22,412 nt of DNA from JBCCBI01 sp039034155. GTDB lineage: Bacteria; Deinococcota; Deinococci; Deinococcales; Trueperaceae. The notes below the pieces were generated by a model, which worked only from the letters and a program-made list of their open reading frames with translations, did not search any database and was not told where the DNA came from. The DNA lies in the NCBI GenBank assembly GCA_039034155.1, contig JBCCBI010000024.1:1-22412 (forward strand). The letters run 5' to 3'. This document shows, piece by piece, positions 7,970 to 16,143 of this stretch; the stretch's first letter is position 1, and every line of letters begins with the position of its first letter. A program made the translations under genes and the position numbers.

Positions 7970-7998
7970 CATCAATCACTATGATCTTGATGTTTTTT
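7970..7998 (+). terminator. Weak hairpin with T-run abutting the permease ribosome site
   Basis: CATCA and ATCA (7970-7978) pair with TGAT (7982-7985) and TGATG (7988-7992), with a 2-nt bulge and a CTA loop, followed by six T (7993-7998). The permease ribosome site AGAAGGA starts at 7999. The stem is AT-rich, so it may act as an attenuator rather than a full stop. Confidence 0.4.
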
Positions 7999-8011
7999 AG
8001 AAGGATACTAC

Positions 8012-9154
8012 GTGGATAATCAAGTTTTATCGCAGCAATCTAAACCAACTTCCCACACAGATGAAAGTCGCCTACGCCGCTGGTTTGACCACAACGCAGG
8101 TAACATCTTCTTACTGCCTTCAGTGATGATTGTCTTGGCGCTGTCTATTTTTCCGTTACTTATTTCAGCGTATTTGGCACTCTCGAGGCTCCGCTTTGTG
8201 CAGGGCGGTTTTGAAATTACTTTTGTGGGGTTGCGCAACTTTAGAAAACTTATAACAGGTAGCGAGCGGCGGCACTTTCGAGGCGACTTAGAAGCCATCA
8301 CACCTGTTCAGTGGGTCATTGTTGGGCTAGTAACAGTGCTACTTTGTTATGCGCTTTACCGCTACCTACGCGGCAGCAAGGTGAGCATTGGCGGGATTAT
8401 TTATAGGCTTATCTCGTTTGCCATTCTTGCTTGGGGTAGCTATTTTATCATGCAAAATTTAAGCCCTGAAGGCCGTCCTGGCACGGTTGTGGTAACACTT
8501 ATTTACGTCTTTGTAGGGCTTGCGTTTCAGTATCTTATCGGGCTTGGGCTGGCCCTACTAACCACCCAAAATATAGCTGGCAAACGCTTTTTTCGGGTGA
8601 TCTTTTTACTTCCTATGATGATTACCCCGGTGGGCATCGGCTACACCTTTCGGATGATTACCGACACCAGCAAAGGACCGTTCAAACCCCTCTGGCAAGT
8701 CTTTGGTCTCACCGATTTTTCGTGGGTGACCGACCCCTGGGGCGCGCGTTGGGCGGTGATGATTACCGATATTTGGCAGTGGACGCCGTTTATGTTCATT
8801 ATTTTGCTGGCAGCCATTGAAGCACTTCCCCAAGAATTGTTTGAGGCTGCTCACGTGGACGGTGGTGGGCGCTGGCAGATTTTTTGGTACATTACCTTGC
8901 CGCAAATTGTGCCAGTGAGTGCGACTATCATTCTCATTCGGATGATTGAGGCGTTTAAGATTGTGGATTTACCAAATATTCTTACCTTTGGTGGGCCGGG
9001 TACAGCGACAGAATCGCTCACTTTACACGCATTCTTTTCGTGGCGCACATTGGATGTTGGTGCGTCAGCGGCAGTTGCTTACATGCTGATGTTTATGTCG
9101 TTATTTATCTGTATTACCTACACTAATCTGGTTTACCGTAGGGTGGTGAGCTGA
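8012..9154 (+). CDS. Sugar ABC transporter permease, MalF-like
   Basis: Inner-membrane permease of a CUT1 carbohydrate importer, 380 residues against a usual 290-320. A first membrane helix (about 29-54) is followed by an insertion with two or three extra hydrophobic segments (about 95-155) before the normal permease core. The ATPase-contacting EAA loop is intact at 270-286 (EALPQELFEAAHVDGGG), followed by the WYITLPQIVP segment. The start is GTG with AGAAGGA (7999-8005) 6 nt upstream. Its stop TGA overlaps the next start in TGATG, implying translational coupling. The binding-protein gene is 245 bp upstream, beyond a terminator. No ATPase gene is nearby. Confidence 0.93.
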   Translation: MDNQVLSQQSKPTSHTDESRLRRWFDHNAGNIFLLPSVMIVLALSIFPLLISAYLALSRLRFVQGGFEITFVGLRNFRKLITGSERRHFRGDLEAITPVQWVIVGLVTVLLCYALYRYLRGSKVSIGGIIYRLISFAILAWGSYFIMQNLSPEGRPGTVVVTLIYVFVGLAFQYLIGLGLALLTTQNIAGKRFFRVIFLLPMMITPVGIGYTFRMITDTSKGPFKPLWQVFGLTDFSWVTDPWGARWAVMITDIWQWTPFMFIILLAAIEALPQELFEAAHVDGGGRWQIFWYITLPQIVPVSATIILIRMIEAFKIVDLPNILTFGGPGTATESLTLHAFFSWRTLDVGASAAVAYMLMFMSLFICITYTNLVYRRVVS

Positions 9155-10236
9155 TGGCGCTACCTACTGCCTCCCCCACGACCTCGAGCACATCAGAAAC
9201 AACCTCAGCTTGGACACGCTTTTTCAAAAGTAGAGGCTTTAACCGCCCTTCGCCTGCAAGTACAGTTGGCTCTTATCTACTATTAGGCTTTTGGGCGTTT
9301 ATTGTGTTGTTTCCGCTGTACTGGGTGCTAGTGACGTCCTTTAAGTTACCTGTTCACGTAAATGAAGGTCCACTTTATGTACCATTTGTGGATTATCAAC
9401 CGTCGGGACATGCGTGGAGGTACGTGTTTGTAGACGTACGCCGCGATATGGTGCGCCCGTACATCAACACGGTGATTGTGTCGTTAGCGAGTTCGGTGTT
9501 GGCAGTACTGTTTGGTGGAACCGCCGCCTACGGACTTACTCGCTTTAAGTACCGCCCCAGAATTGCAGGCGTATTGTTATTTGTAGCGCTCACAGCACTA
9601 GTAATTACAGGCGTGAATTTGGGCGTGCCGTGGCAATTTTTGCTGCTGGTGGCGACCGTCATCTTTTTTGTGGCACTGCGGCCCTTAGCTAAGCGCTTTC
9701 CCAAGTCGGCAGGCAACAGTGATATTGCCTTTTGGCTCATCTCACAGCGTATTTTGCCGCCCGTGGCCGTCGTCATTCCTATTTACGTGATGTTTCAGCA
9801 AGTGGGTTTACTGGATACACGCATGGCGCTCATTATTACCTACATGGCGGTGAATTTGCCGATTGTGGTGTGGCTCATGCGAGATTATTTTGTGAGTATT
9901 CCTGTGGAGTTAGAAGAATCTGCCAAGGTTGATGGTGCGTCTCCCTACCGCGTGTTTTGGTCAATTGTTTTGCCACTGTCTGTGCCTGGTTTGGTTGCCA
10001 CGTTCCTGTTTGTCCTGGTATTTGCCTGGAACGAATACTTGTTAGCACTGTTTTTGTCCCGCGCTGACGCACAGACAATGCCGCTTTTGGTCGCTGCTCA
10101 AAACGCGACGCGCGGGCCACAGTGGTGGTACATGAGCGTGTACATTCTCATTATGATTATTCCGGTGGTGGTGCTAGCGATTTTGCTCGAGCGCTACATC
10201 TCCAGAGGGCTGCTTGTTGGCGCTGTCAAGGGCTAA
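9154..10236 (+). CDS. Sugar ABC transporter permease, MalG-like
   Basis: Second inner-membrane permease of the importer, 360 residues where about 280 is normal. After the N-terminal helix (FWAFIVLFPLYWVLVTSFK) and the conserved INTVIVSLASSV segment there is an inserted hydrophobic hairpin at about 142-180 (VLLFVALTALVITGV and FLLLVATVIFFVAL) that most MalG proteins lack. The core then resumes with AFWLISQRILPPVAVVIPIY. The EAA loop is at 252-262 (ELEESAKVDGA). The start codon overlaps the upstream stop by one base. The 3' end overlaps the start of the NlpC/P60-like gene. Both permeases carrying extra membrane segments suggests a matched subfamily. Confidence 0.93.
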   Translation: MALPTASPTTSSTSETTSAWTRFFKSRGFNRPSPASTVGSYLLLGFWAFIVLFPLYWVLVTSFKLPVHVNEGPLYVPFVDYQPSGHAWRYVFVDVRRDMVRPYINTVIVSLASSVLAVLFGGTAAYGLTRFKYRPRIAGVLLFVALTALVITGVNLGVPWQFLLLVATVIFFVALRPLAKRFPKSAGNSDIAFWLISQRILPPVAVVIPIYVMFQQVGLLDTRMALIITYMAVNLPIVVWLMRDYFVSIPVELEESAKVDGASPYRVFWSIVLPLSVPGLVATFLFVLVFAWNEYLLALFLSRADAQTMPLLVAAQNATRGPQWWYMSVYILIMIIPVVVLAILLERYISRGLLVGAVKG

Positions 10237-10669
10237 CCCATTACTGGATATTCCAGCTTCATTTTGGAATGTCACCTATAACGCCGCTTGTTATCCAGGT
10301 GCGCCAGGGTTAAACGGGCTTTCTGAGGGTGCCAACTGCCAACACTTTGCCTACAGCTTGCTGCGGCATTTTGGGCTTAGTGTACCGGGATTTCGCTCGA
10401 GCAACCTATGGGAAGACACAACCTACACACATCACGTAGATGCCTTTGAACCCTTCGACTTACTGCTTTGGAACAGCAAACCTCGAGCTTGGGGTGCCCA
10501 CGTTGGGGTTTATTTGGGTGAGGAGCAGGTGATTCATCTAGCGAAAAGCGTAGGTAAACCTGCGGTTTGGTCGTTGAGTGAGTTTAGGCTCGAGCCTGCC
10601 TACCAACATTTCATCGGGGCCAAGCGCGTTCAGCCTCAATCAGAGAATAATGCTACTAGCACTGGCTAA
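10217..10669 (+). CDS. NlpC/P60-like cysteine hydrolase, small cytoplasmic
   Basis: About 150 residues resembling NlpC/P60 cysteine peptidases or amidases that cleave peptidoglycan peptides. From the TTG at 10217 the probable catalytic residues are C41 (context GANCQHFAY), H95 (GAHVGVYLG) and H107 (VIHLAKSVG). PFDLLLW at about 79-85 corresponds to the family's GDLIFF strand. There is no signal peptide or wall-binding domain, so it is predicted cytoplasmic, perhaps acting on recycled peptides or another amide. TTG at 10217 was chosen because AGAGGG (10204-10209) lies 7 nt upstream; TTG at 10214 is also possible. It overlaps the permease end by 20 bp and the opposite-strand gene by 4 bp. The substrate is unknown. 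Confidence 0.72.
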   Translation: MALSRANPLLDIPASFWNVTYNAACYPGAPGLNGLSEGANCQHFAYSLLRHFGLSVPGFRSSNLWEDTTYTHHVDAFEPFDLLLWNSKPRAWGAHVGVYLGEEQVIHLAKSVGKPAVWSLSEFRLEPAYQHFIGAKRVQPQSENNATSTG

Positions 10670-11031
10670 CTCACCCACTGCCATGCATACCAGATTGTCA
10701 TAAGGTTCAACACCAGCGTGATAATAAGCAAAACTTGATCAAATGGCGCATAACTAGGTAAGCCAACAAGATTAAACACAAAAAAGAAGCCTGCCACACT
10801 TATGTTTGACCAGCGGTTAATAGGTTGAGGCAGAATAAGCGACACCACAATCATCACAATAGGAATCACCATAAGCAGGGCAATTAGCACCCACATCAGC
10901 GGGGTAGCTGGTGTACCTGCGAGCGTGCCAAACTCGACATCGCCACTCATAATCCGCAACACGTCGCCGAGTAAATAGGTGAGCATGACCGCCACCCAAA
11001 GAAATGCTAAGACAATACGAACGTCAATCAT
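10666..11031 (-). CDS. Four-helix membrane protein, DUF6326-like (copy 1)
   Basis: A 121-residue integral membrane protein with four predicted helices and the pattern LWVAVMLTYLLGDVLRI near the N-terminus, IPIVMIVVSLILPQPINRWSN in the middle, and WYAWQW at the end. This matches my memory of the DUF6326 family (function unknown). It is clearly paralogous to the gene at 11410-11802. No ribosome site is visible before the ATG; instead there is a perfect 9-bp duplication GTTGAAAGA (11032-11049, plus strand). It is the last of three minus-strand genes. Its stop overlaps the stop of the NlpC/P60-like gene by 4 bp tail to tail. Confidence 0.75.
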   Translation of the reverse strand: MIDVRIVLAFLWVAVMLTYLLGDVLRIMSGDVEFGTLAGTPATPLMWVLIALLMVIPIVMIVVSLILPQPINRWSNISVAGFFFVFNLVGLPSYAPFDQVLLIITLVLNLMTIWYAWQWVS

Positions 11032-11071
11032 GTTGAAAGAGTTGAAAGAATAAATAAACTAATAACTAACA

Positions 11072-11317
11072 TTACCCACCTGACTTTGTATCACGATCTG
11101 CACAGCCATACCTCACGACTAAAAGTGGCAACCCCAAGTCGCGAACTTTACGTAATATTCCATATAGCGCGGCTTGGTCTGTGACATCACCTGTAAGCAG
11201 TGTTGTGCCATCTGGGTCTAGGGTAATGGTGAAATCCTCAAACCAAGTCGTCCAATCAGCGCCTAGATGTCCCTGCAAACGAATGGACAAAAGAGAAGGA
11301 GGTTTTTGCTGTGACAT
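11072..11317 (-). CDS. Small conserved protein of unknown function (81 aa)
   Basis: A soluble protein of 81 residues. The block RLQGHLGADWTTWFEDFTI, then DGTTLLTGDVTDQAALYGIL, then RKVRDLGLPLLVV recurs in a widespread uncharacterised family of about 70 residues that I recognise by pattern but cannot name. No catalytic motif or metal site is evident. The ATG at 11317 was chosen because AAGG sits 8 nt upstream; an upstream TTG and an ATG at 11323 are less likely. It is the middle gene between the two DUF6326-like membrane proteins, with gaps of 92 and 40 bp. Relatives are often found next to small membrane proteins of this type, as far as I recall. Confidence 0.7.
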   Translation of the reverse strand: MSQQKPPSLLSIRLQGHLGADWTTWFEDFTITLDPDGTTLLTGDVTDQAALYGILRKVRDLGLPLLVVRYGCADRDTKSGG

Positions 11318-11409
11318 AAACATCACCTTCAAATACTGGCTGATGAACTTGTCTGCCTCGAGCTAGTACTGCTGCCAACAAGTTTTGTACCTACAACTTG
11401 ATTTATCAA

Positions 11410-11802
11410 CTAAGCGAACTTAGGAGCCAGATTTGGCTTAGACCAGCGCCATGCATGCCAGATAATTACCAGCAGCACAAACACTTCAATGGTGGCAATC
11501 AAAATGTAATGAGGTTTAAGCGAACCACCGCCGATGATGAAAGCTATGGTTACCACCGCTGCAATGATATTTGACCAGCAATTTGGTCTGCGGGTTAAGA
11601 ATCTGGAAAAGAAGACCATAGCAATAGGAATTTGAAACATAATTGCGCCACCTAACATAAGCTGACTCACCGGAGTTGCCCCGGCAAGTTCAACGAGTGC
11701 TTCCTGCGTTCCCGGAATATAAAGTCCCAAAATATCGGCAAAGCCCATGTTGAACAAAACGAGTATCCACAACGTTGAAAGTTTTTCTCGAATATCTACC
11801 AT
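11410..11802 (-). CDS. Four-helix membrane protein, DUF6326-like (copy 2)
   Basis: A 130-residue membrane protein with four predicted helices. It shares with copy 1 the opening segment (LWILVLFNMGFADILGLY), the central IPIAMVFFSRFLTRRPNCWSN block and the ending IIWHAWRW. A short basic tail follows. GAGAG lies about 8 nt before the ATG, an acceptable ribosome site. It is the first gene of the three-gene minus-strand cluster. Divergence from copy 1 is high, so the duplication is old or the copies were acquired separately. No function can be assigned; the conserved Trp residues at the end probably mark the membrane interface. Confidence 0.75.
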   Translation of the reverse strand: MVDIREKLSTLWILVLFNMGFADILGLYIPGTQEALVELAGATPVSQLMLGGAIMFQIPIAMVFFSRFLTRRPNCWSNIIAAVVTIAFIIGGGSLKPHYILIATIEVFVLLVIIWHAWRWSKPNLAPKFA

Positions 11803-12093
11803 GTTGACGCTCTCTTTCGTTGGATGTAAGTGTTACACCACGGCAGTGCAGTATTTTGGTAAGCAAACGTGTCACATTCATCTGATGTTGGCATCAAGCA
11901 CGGCCACAGAACACTCATACAACGTGTTGCAACAACAAAGCCTGTGACAGGTTTTAGTCGCGTTGTCTAACTGTTTATGAGCATAGGCCCAGGCGTAACT
12001 ACCTGCCTAGACACTAAAGTGTTGTTGGATGGTGTTGCTTACCAGTGGTGTTGTGAGGATGTTGCTATGAAGATGTTGTTATGAGTGAATGTT
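11803..12093. other. Spacer between copy 2 membrane gene and the LuxR regulator
   Basis: No gene seen. A hairpin at 11984-12009 pairs TAGGC and AGG with CCT and GCCTA, with a 2-nt bulge. A perfect ACACT/AGTGT inverted repeat with a 2-nt centre is at 12011-12022. The right part contains GATGTTG-type repeats, given separately. It should hold the promoter for the minus-strand membrane cluster, which was not identified. Confidence 0.5.
12057..12084. repeat. Two 14-bp tandem repeats just after the LuxR gene
   Basis: GGATGTTGCTATGA (12057-12070) is followed directly by AGATGTTGTTATGA (12071-12084). They differ at two positions, both transitions. Looser copies of the GTTG core continue to the left to about 12020. 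The array lies 10 bp from the stop codon of the minus-strand regulator. Confidence 0.55.
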
Positions 12094-14796
12094 TTAGAGC
12101 AACCCTAACTCGCGGGCTTTGGCAACGGCTTCGGTGCGGTTACGCACTTGCAACTTGCCAAAAATACGGCGGTTGTGCCCTTTGATGGTATCTAACGAGC
12201 GAAATAAACGCGCGCCAATATCTCGGTTGGAAAGTCCTTCAGCCACGAGAGTCAGTACATCTAATTCACGGGCTGTTAAAGGCTCGAGCAAAAGCTCAGC
12301 AGCGCGTTGGACTTGCTTATCTGCCTCAGCTGTGTTGGAAATAGCCTTGTCAGCATCACCCGTGTGATCTTCCTCGAAGGCAGCTACTAACGCTTCTAAA
12401 TACTCACCAAATTGCCCTTGCGCGCTGATTGTAGCTATCCGTTTTTGAAGCTTGCCTTGGCCTAAAACACGGTCTTCATCTACAAAAAGGCGAATATAAC
12501 CACCTGCTGAGGCTAGACTTAGGGCGTCTTCCAAACATCTTTGGGCGTTGGCGTCATCATTAAGTTGGTCAAAGGCAAGGGTTTGCAAGATGCGTGTTTT
12601 GAGTTGTTCGTCTAGCCAGTGGTTAGCTGAAACGTGACTGTAGTAGGTGGTGAGATGCTCGAGCGCACCCTCAGTTTGTCCTTCAACTAGGAATAACCGT
12701 ACTTGGCTCAAAGGAACATCGTGTGACTGTGCAAGTTGGGCAGCCTCAGCGTATTTGCCTTGTTCCAACAAGGTCGTGACTTGTAGGTCGACAACATCTG
12801 GCAAACGTCCTATAAAGTTTTTTTGCTGTATTTCTCGAGCCGTCCTATCAAGCAATCTAGCCGCACCTAAGCTATCACTTTGGACAAGTTTTAAGCGCGC
12901 CAGAATAAGCTCACCATCTATAAAATTGTCTATCATCTCAATACGCTTGCCAAGTGCTAACCCCGTCTGAGCGTAGTTTTCAGCACGCGTCAACTTATTT
13001 TGAGCATAGTAGGTGCGCGCTAGACCAATGTAGGCTTCGCAAGCCGTAGGTCTAGGCGGGTCGCCGGCAAGGTCCAATACGCGGCTGTAACAGGTCTCAG
13101 CATCAGCAAGCTGGGTGTCACATTCGTAAATAATGCCCAACCCGGTGGTAGCTACAACATTGATAAACACATTGCCAGACGCCTCACACATGGCTATAGC
13201 TTCTTGGTAAGCTTGGCGCGCTGCTGCTCGCTGCCCTTGCATTTGGTAGGCAAGACCGAGTTTCCAAGTTGTCGCAGTACGCACTGCCGTACTCGTTTCG
13301 TGCAGGTAATCAAGTGCTTTTTGCGAATACTGAATAATTCCTTGCACGTCGTGCTGGGTAGCTGCAAGTAAACCCCGAATCGCGGCAATATGCCCAATAA
13401 GATTGCGGATGCTGTCATCCTCTGGCAGACCGTAAATAGCGCGTTCAGCCGCTGTTAACGCGGATTCTACTTGGCTGTTTTGTCCAGTCATTGACAGGGC
13501 AGATGCATACATAACCCACAATGATGGGTGCGCGTTGCGAGTTTCATCGTCTAAACTGCCGAGCCATGTAAGCACAGGTGCGATGACACCTCGAAAGTGG
13601 ATCGGTGTGCCGCCACCCTCAATTAAACGGCTAGCGAGGGCAACGTCACCTGCTTTGGCTGCGTGTTGAAAGGCCGCAACATCTAGTCCGGCGCGTTCGT
13701 ACCAAATACTTGCCCGCAGGTGTAGGTCGTTCACTGAGATGACCTCAGCTGAACCTGAGCTAGCCTTGTGCTGCATTAACCGCTGCTGCAACAACTCCCC
13801 AAACAAATGATGATAGCGGTACCACTGGCGCTCGCTGTCTAAGGGGACGAGGAAAACATTAGCGCGCTCGAGCCGCTCGAGGAGTGTTTGACCTTCACCC
13901 TCAGCGAGTCCTACCACAGCATCGCACAAAGTCCCACAAAAACGCTCGAGGACCGCTGTCCGTAACAAAAACGTCTGCACCTCGTCAGCTTGCTGATGAA
14001 GCACCTCGGTGATGAGATAATCCAGCACAAAACGGTGACTGCCTGTAAACGAGGTAATAAACTCATGTGCGTCAGCTTGACCTTGTAACGACAGTGCTGC
14101 GAGTTGCAGGCCAGCTATCCAGCCTTCTGTACGCGTCTCGAGCAATTGAATGTCAGCTTCTGACAAGTCCAAGTCCATGACGTCATTTAAGAAAGCAGCA
14201 CTTTCGTCCGCTGTAAAGCGCACGTCTTGCGCGCGCAATTCATTGAGCTGGCCACGGGCACGCAACCGCGCCAGAGGTAGTTGCGGGTCTTCCCGCGTGG
14301 TAATGACCAGATGCAGTGTAGGCGGTAGATGTGCCACCACAAACCGCAGCATGTCGTCTACAGCAGCATTGTCGATGACATGATAGTCGTCCAGCACGAG
14401 CACAGCCGGTGCTGATACGTCAGCAAGGTCGTTTACCAACATGGTAAGCAAGGTTTCAGGTGCAGACACCTGTGATGACTGCAACATGGCCAAAACACCC
14501 TCGCCAATGTCTGGCTGGAGGGTTTGCAGTGCGCTCACAAAATAGCTCAAAAAGCGCCCTGAGTCGTTGTCATCCTCATCTAAAGACAGCCAAGCAACAG
14601 GTTGCTGAATACTAGCAAGCCACTGGCTGACCAAGGTGGTTTTGCCAAAGCCGGCTGGCGCGCACACCAAGCTAAGGTTACAGGGTGAGGCCGCCAACAA
14701 CCCTGCGTTCAAACGGGTGAGTAAGCGCGCCCGCACCACCCCATCTGTACGGGCGACGGGTGGATAGAGTTTGGTAGTTAGTAAGGCGAGGGTCAT
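12094..14796 (-). CDS. MalT-like LuxR-family ATP-dependent regulator (LAL)
   Basis: A large cytoplasmic transcription activator of 900 residues, the usual length for this class. The N-terminal NTPase domain has Walker A at 46-54 (APAGFGKTT) and Walker B at 132-137 (VLVLDD). The centre is helical, tetratricopeptide-like repeats (about 430-760), the likely effector-binding region. The C-terminal LuxR-type helix-turn-helix spans about 835-900 (LTARELDVLTLVAEGLSNRDIG, then TIKGHNRRIFGKLQVRNRTE). In MalT, ATP and an inducer drive assembly and activation. The target may be the nearby sugar importer, but this is only positional inference. No ribosome site precedes the ATG; the upstream stretch on its strand is pyrimidine-rich with a CTCGAG. 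It is divergent from the kinase at 15082. Confidence 0.93.
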   Translation of the reverse strand: MTLALLTTKLYPPVARTDGVVRARLLTRLNAGLLAASPCNLSLVCAPAGFGKTTLVSQWLASIQQPVAWLSLDEDDNDSGRFLSYFVSALQTLQPDIGEGVLAMLQSSQVSAPETLLTMLVNDLADVSAPAVLVLDDYHVIDNAAVDDMLRFVVAHLPPTLHLVITTREDPQLPLARLRARGQLNELRAQDVRFTADESAAFLNDVMDLDLSEADIQLLETRTEGWIAGLQLAALSLQGQADAHEFITSFTGSHRFVLDYLITEVLHQQADEVQTFLLRTAVLERFCGTLCDAVVGLAEGEGQTLLERLERANVFLVPLDSERQWYRYHHLFGELLQQRLMQHKASSGSAEVISVNDLHLRASIWYERAGLDVAAFQHAAKAGDVALASRLIEGGGTPIHFRGVIAPVLTWLGSLDDETRNAHPSLWVMYASALSMTGQNSQVESALTAAERAIYGLPEDDSIRNLIGHIAAIRGLLAATQHDVQGIIQYSQKALDYLHETSTAVRTATTWKLGLAYQMQGQRAAARQAYQEAIAMCEASGNVFINVVATTGLGIIYECDTQLADAETCYSRVLDLAGDPPRPTACEAYIGLARTYYAQNKLTRAENYAQTGLALGKRIEMIDNFIDGELILARLKLVQSDSLGAARLLDRTAREIQQKNFIGRLPDVVDLQVTTLLEQGKYAEAAQLAQSHDVPLSQVRLFLVEGQTEGALEHLTTYYSHVSANHWLDEQLKTRILQTLAFDQLNDDANAQRCLEDALSLASAGGYIRLFVDEDRVLGQGKLQKRIATISAQGQFGEYLEALVAAFEEDHTGDADKAISNTAEADKQVQRAAELLLEPLTARELDVLTLVAEGLSNRDIGARLFRSLDTIKGHNRRIFGKLQVRNRTEAVAKARELGLL

Positions 14797-15081
14797 GAGG
14801 GGAGGCTCGAGCTATACAACGGGCTTACCTGCCAGTGTGTCGTAGCTATATCAATGGATGATGTAAACACGTAATAGACGCACGTCACAGGTGTATTAAA
14901 GAACCATGCAACCTAAAACAACTCACTGCGGTAATGTTGTGCCTAGTTTACATCAACATTGTGCACTACAACATCGTACACGCTAAGAAGTAACCTTTTT
15001 TAGAAACCCCTATATCGGTATGTTTTGCTTCCTTTTGTCGTCTCCTGCTATCTGGCTGGCATCATCAAGTACACTATGGCT
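14797..15081. promoter_or_regulatory. Divergent control region between LuxR regulator and kinase
   Basis: TGATGTAAAC (14859-14868) and GTTTACATCA (14946-14955) are perfect 10-bp inverted repeats 77 bp apart; flanking AATG/CATT extends the match across a one-base gap. Two 15-bp tandem units, starting CAACAT, are at 14954-14968 and 14969-14983. Two such half-sites flanking a divergent promoter suggest a binding site, possibly for the MalT-like protein, but this is inference. Confidence 0.4.
15070..15075 (+). promoter_or_regulatory. Possible -10 box (TACACT) of the membrane kinase gene
   Basis: TACACT fits TANNNT and ends 6 nt before the ATG at 15082, consistent with a leaderless message. No good -35 is seen, and no ribosome site precedes the gene. 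The same hexamer precedes the oxidoreductase at 19922. Confidence 0.35.
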
Positions 15082-16143
15082 ATGCTTAACCGCGTGTTCA
15101 AGCGTCTTCGTAAAGGCCCTCGTACCCTCAGCATTCGTACCCAAGTGGCGTTGGTCGTTGCAGCGTTATCTATGCTTCCCAACCTCGTCGTGGTGCTTTT
15201 TTTGCTTTTGCCTATCGTACGAGATGCCACCGAAATGCCGACCAGAGCCATTTTACCGCTGGTTACGTGGGGTGTGGCGCTCCTCGCTATATCAGTCAGT
15301 GTGGGTTATTTTTTATCCAAACAACTACTCAGTCCCCTGTCCAAAGCTAGTCAGCAAATTACCGCGATGCAGCGCGTGACTAGTCGACTTGCTCAAGCGC
15401 AACTCTACGTTCGTGAAGACGAACCGCGCGAAGTTCGTGAATTAAAGTTAGCGTTTAACAACTTGCTGAAACAAGTCCACCGCGAGCAATCCCGCCGCAG
15501 TGCATTCTTGGCTACGTTAATGCACGACCTCAAAACCCCCTTAGTGGCAGGCAACCACTTGCTAGGCGTCATTCGAGATAATGACAACCTCCCCAGAGAA
15601 GAACGTATTACCCTAATTGCGCAGCTACTGCGGGAAAACCAAAAGCTGATTGAACTTTTGCAAAAAATGGTTGAAGCCCACAAGTATGAACGGGAAGGTG
15701 TACCGCTGCGGAAGGTGCCGTTTAACCTCGAGGAAGTTGCTGAACTTGTTATTGATCGGGTGGCACCGCTTGCTGAAAAGCGCAACATTCATATGGAAGT
15801 ACGCGGTCACGCTAAAGCGAACATCGACCCACGGGAGTTAGAACGCGCCCTGTATAACTTAGTGAGTAACGCCGTGCGCTACGCGGAGAGCCGCATTCGT
15901 ATTGAGGTGTTTGCAGGCCTCATTCGGCTATCTGACGACGGCCCGGGTTTGCCCGCGCCACTCGAGAAACTGGCCGAGCCATTTAACGCTCAACCCATCA
16001 CCATTGCTGGGCAGCAGTACACCGCTGGTACAGGCGGCCTTGGTTTGTTTATTGCGCGCCGCATCATCGAAACTCACGGAGGGCGTTTAACGACCGAAGC
16101 TACCAGCTCAGCAGGTACGATTATGCTGATTTATTTAGGTTGA
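15082..16143 (+). CDS. Membrane sensor histidine kinase, orphan
   Basis: A 353-residue kinase. Two membrane helices (about 21-46 and 57-78) are separated by only some ten residues, so there is no extracytoplasmic sensor domain; it resembles intramembrane-sensing kinases. A HAMP-like linker follows, then the phosphorylation site H148 (LATLMHDLKTPL) and an ATPase domain with the N box (YNLVSNAVRYA), G1 (LSDDGPGLP) and G2 (GTGGLGLFIARRI). The ATG at 15082 is preferred because of the -10 box 6 nt upstream; an ATG at 15076 and a TTG at 15025 are alternatives. No response regulator is adjacent: the divergent neighbour is a MalT-like ATPase and the downstream neighbour another kinase. The partner is unknown. 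Confidence 0.9.
   Translation: MLNRVFKRLRKGPRTLSIRTQVALVVAALSMLPNLVVVLFLLLPIVRDATEMPTRAILPLVTWGVALLAISVSVGYFLSKQLLSPLSKASQQITAMQRVTSRLAQAQLYVREDEPREVRELKLAFNNLLKQVHREQSRRSAFLATLMHDLKTPLVAGNHLLGVIRDNDNLPREERITLIAQLLRENQKLIELLQKMVEAHKYEREGVPLRKVPFNLEEVAELVIDRVAPLAEKRNIHMEVRGHAKANIDPRELERALYNLVSNAVRYAESRIRIEVFAGLIRLSDDGPGLPAPLEKLAEPFNAQPITIAGQQYTAGTGGLGLFIARRIIETHGGRLTTEATSSAGTIMLIYLG

Noticed and set aside
6315..10236. Assignment of the importer to maltose (malEFG)
   Set aside because: CUT1 family membership is clear, but no substrate-specific residues were recognised and the permeases are atypical; a MalT-like regulator nearby is not sufficient.
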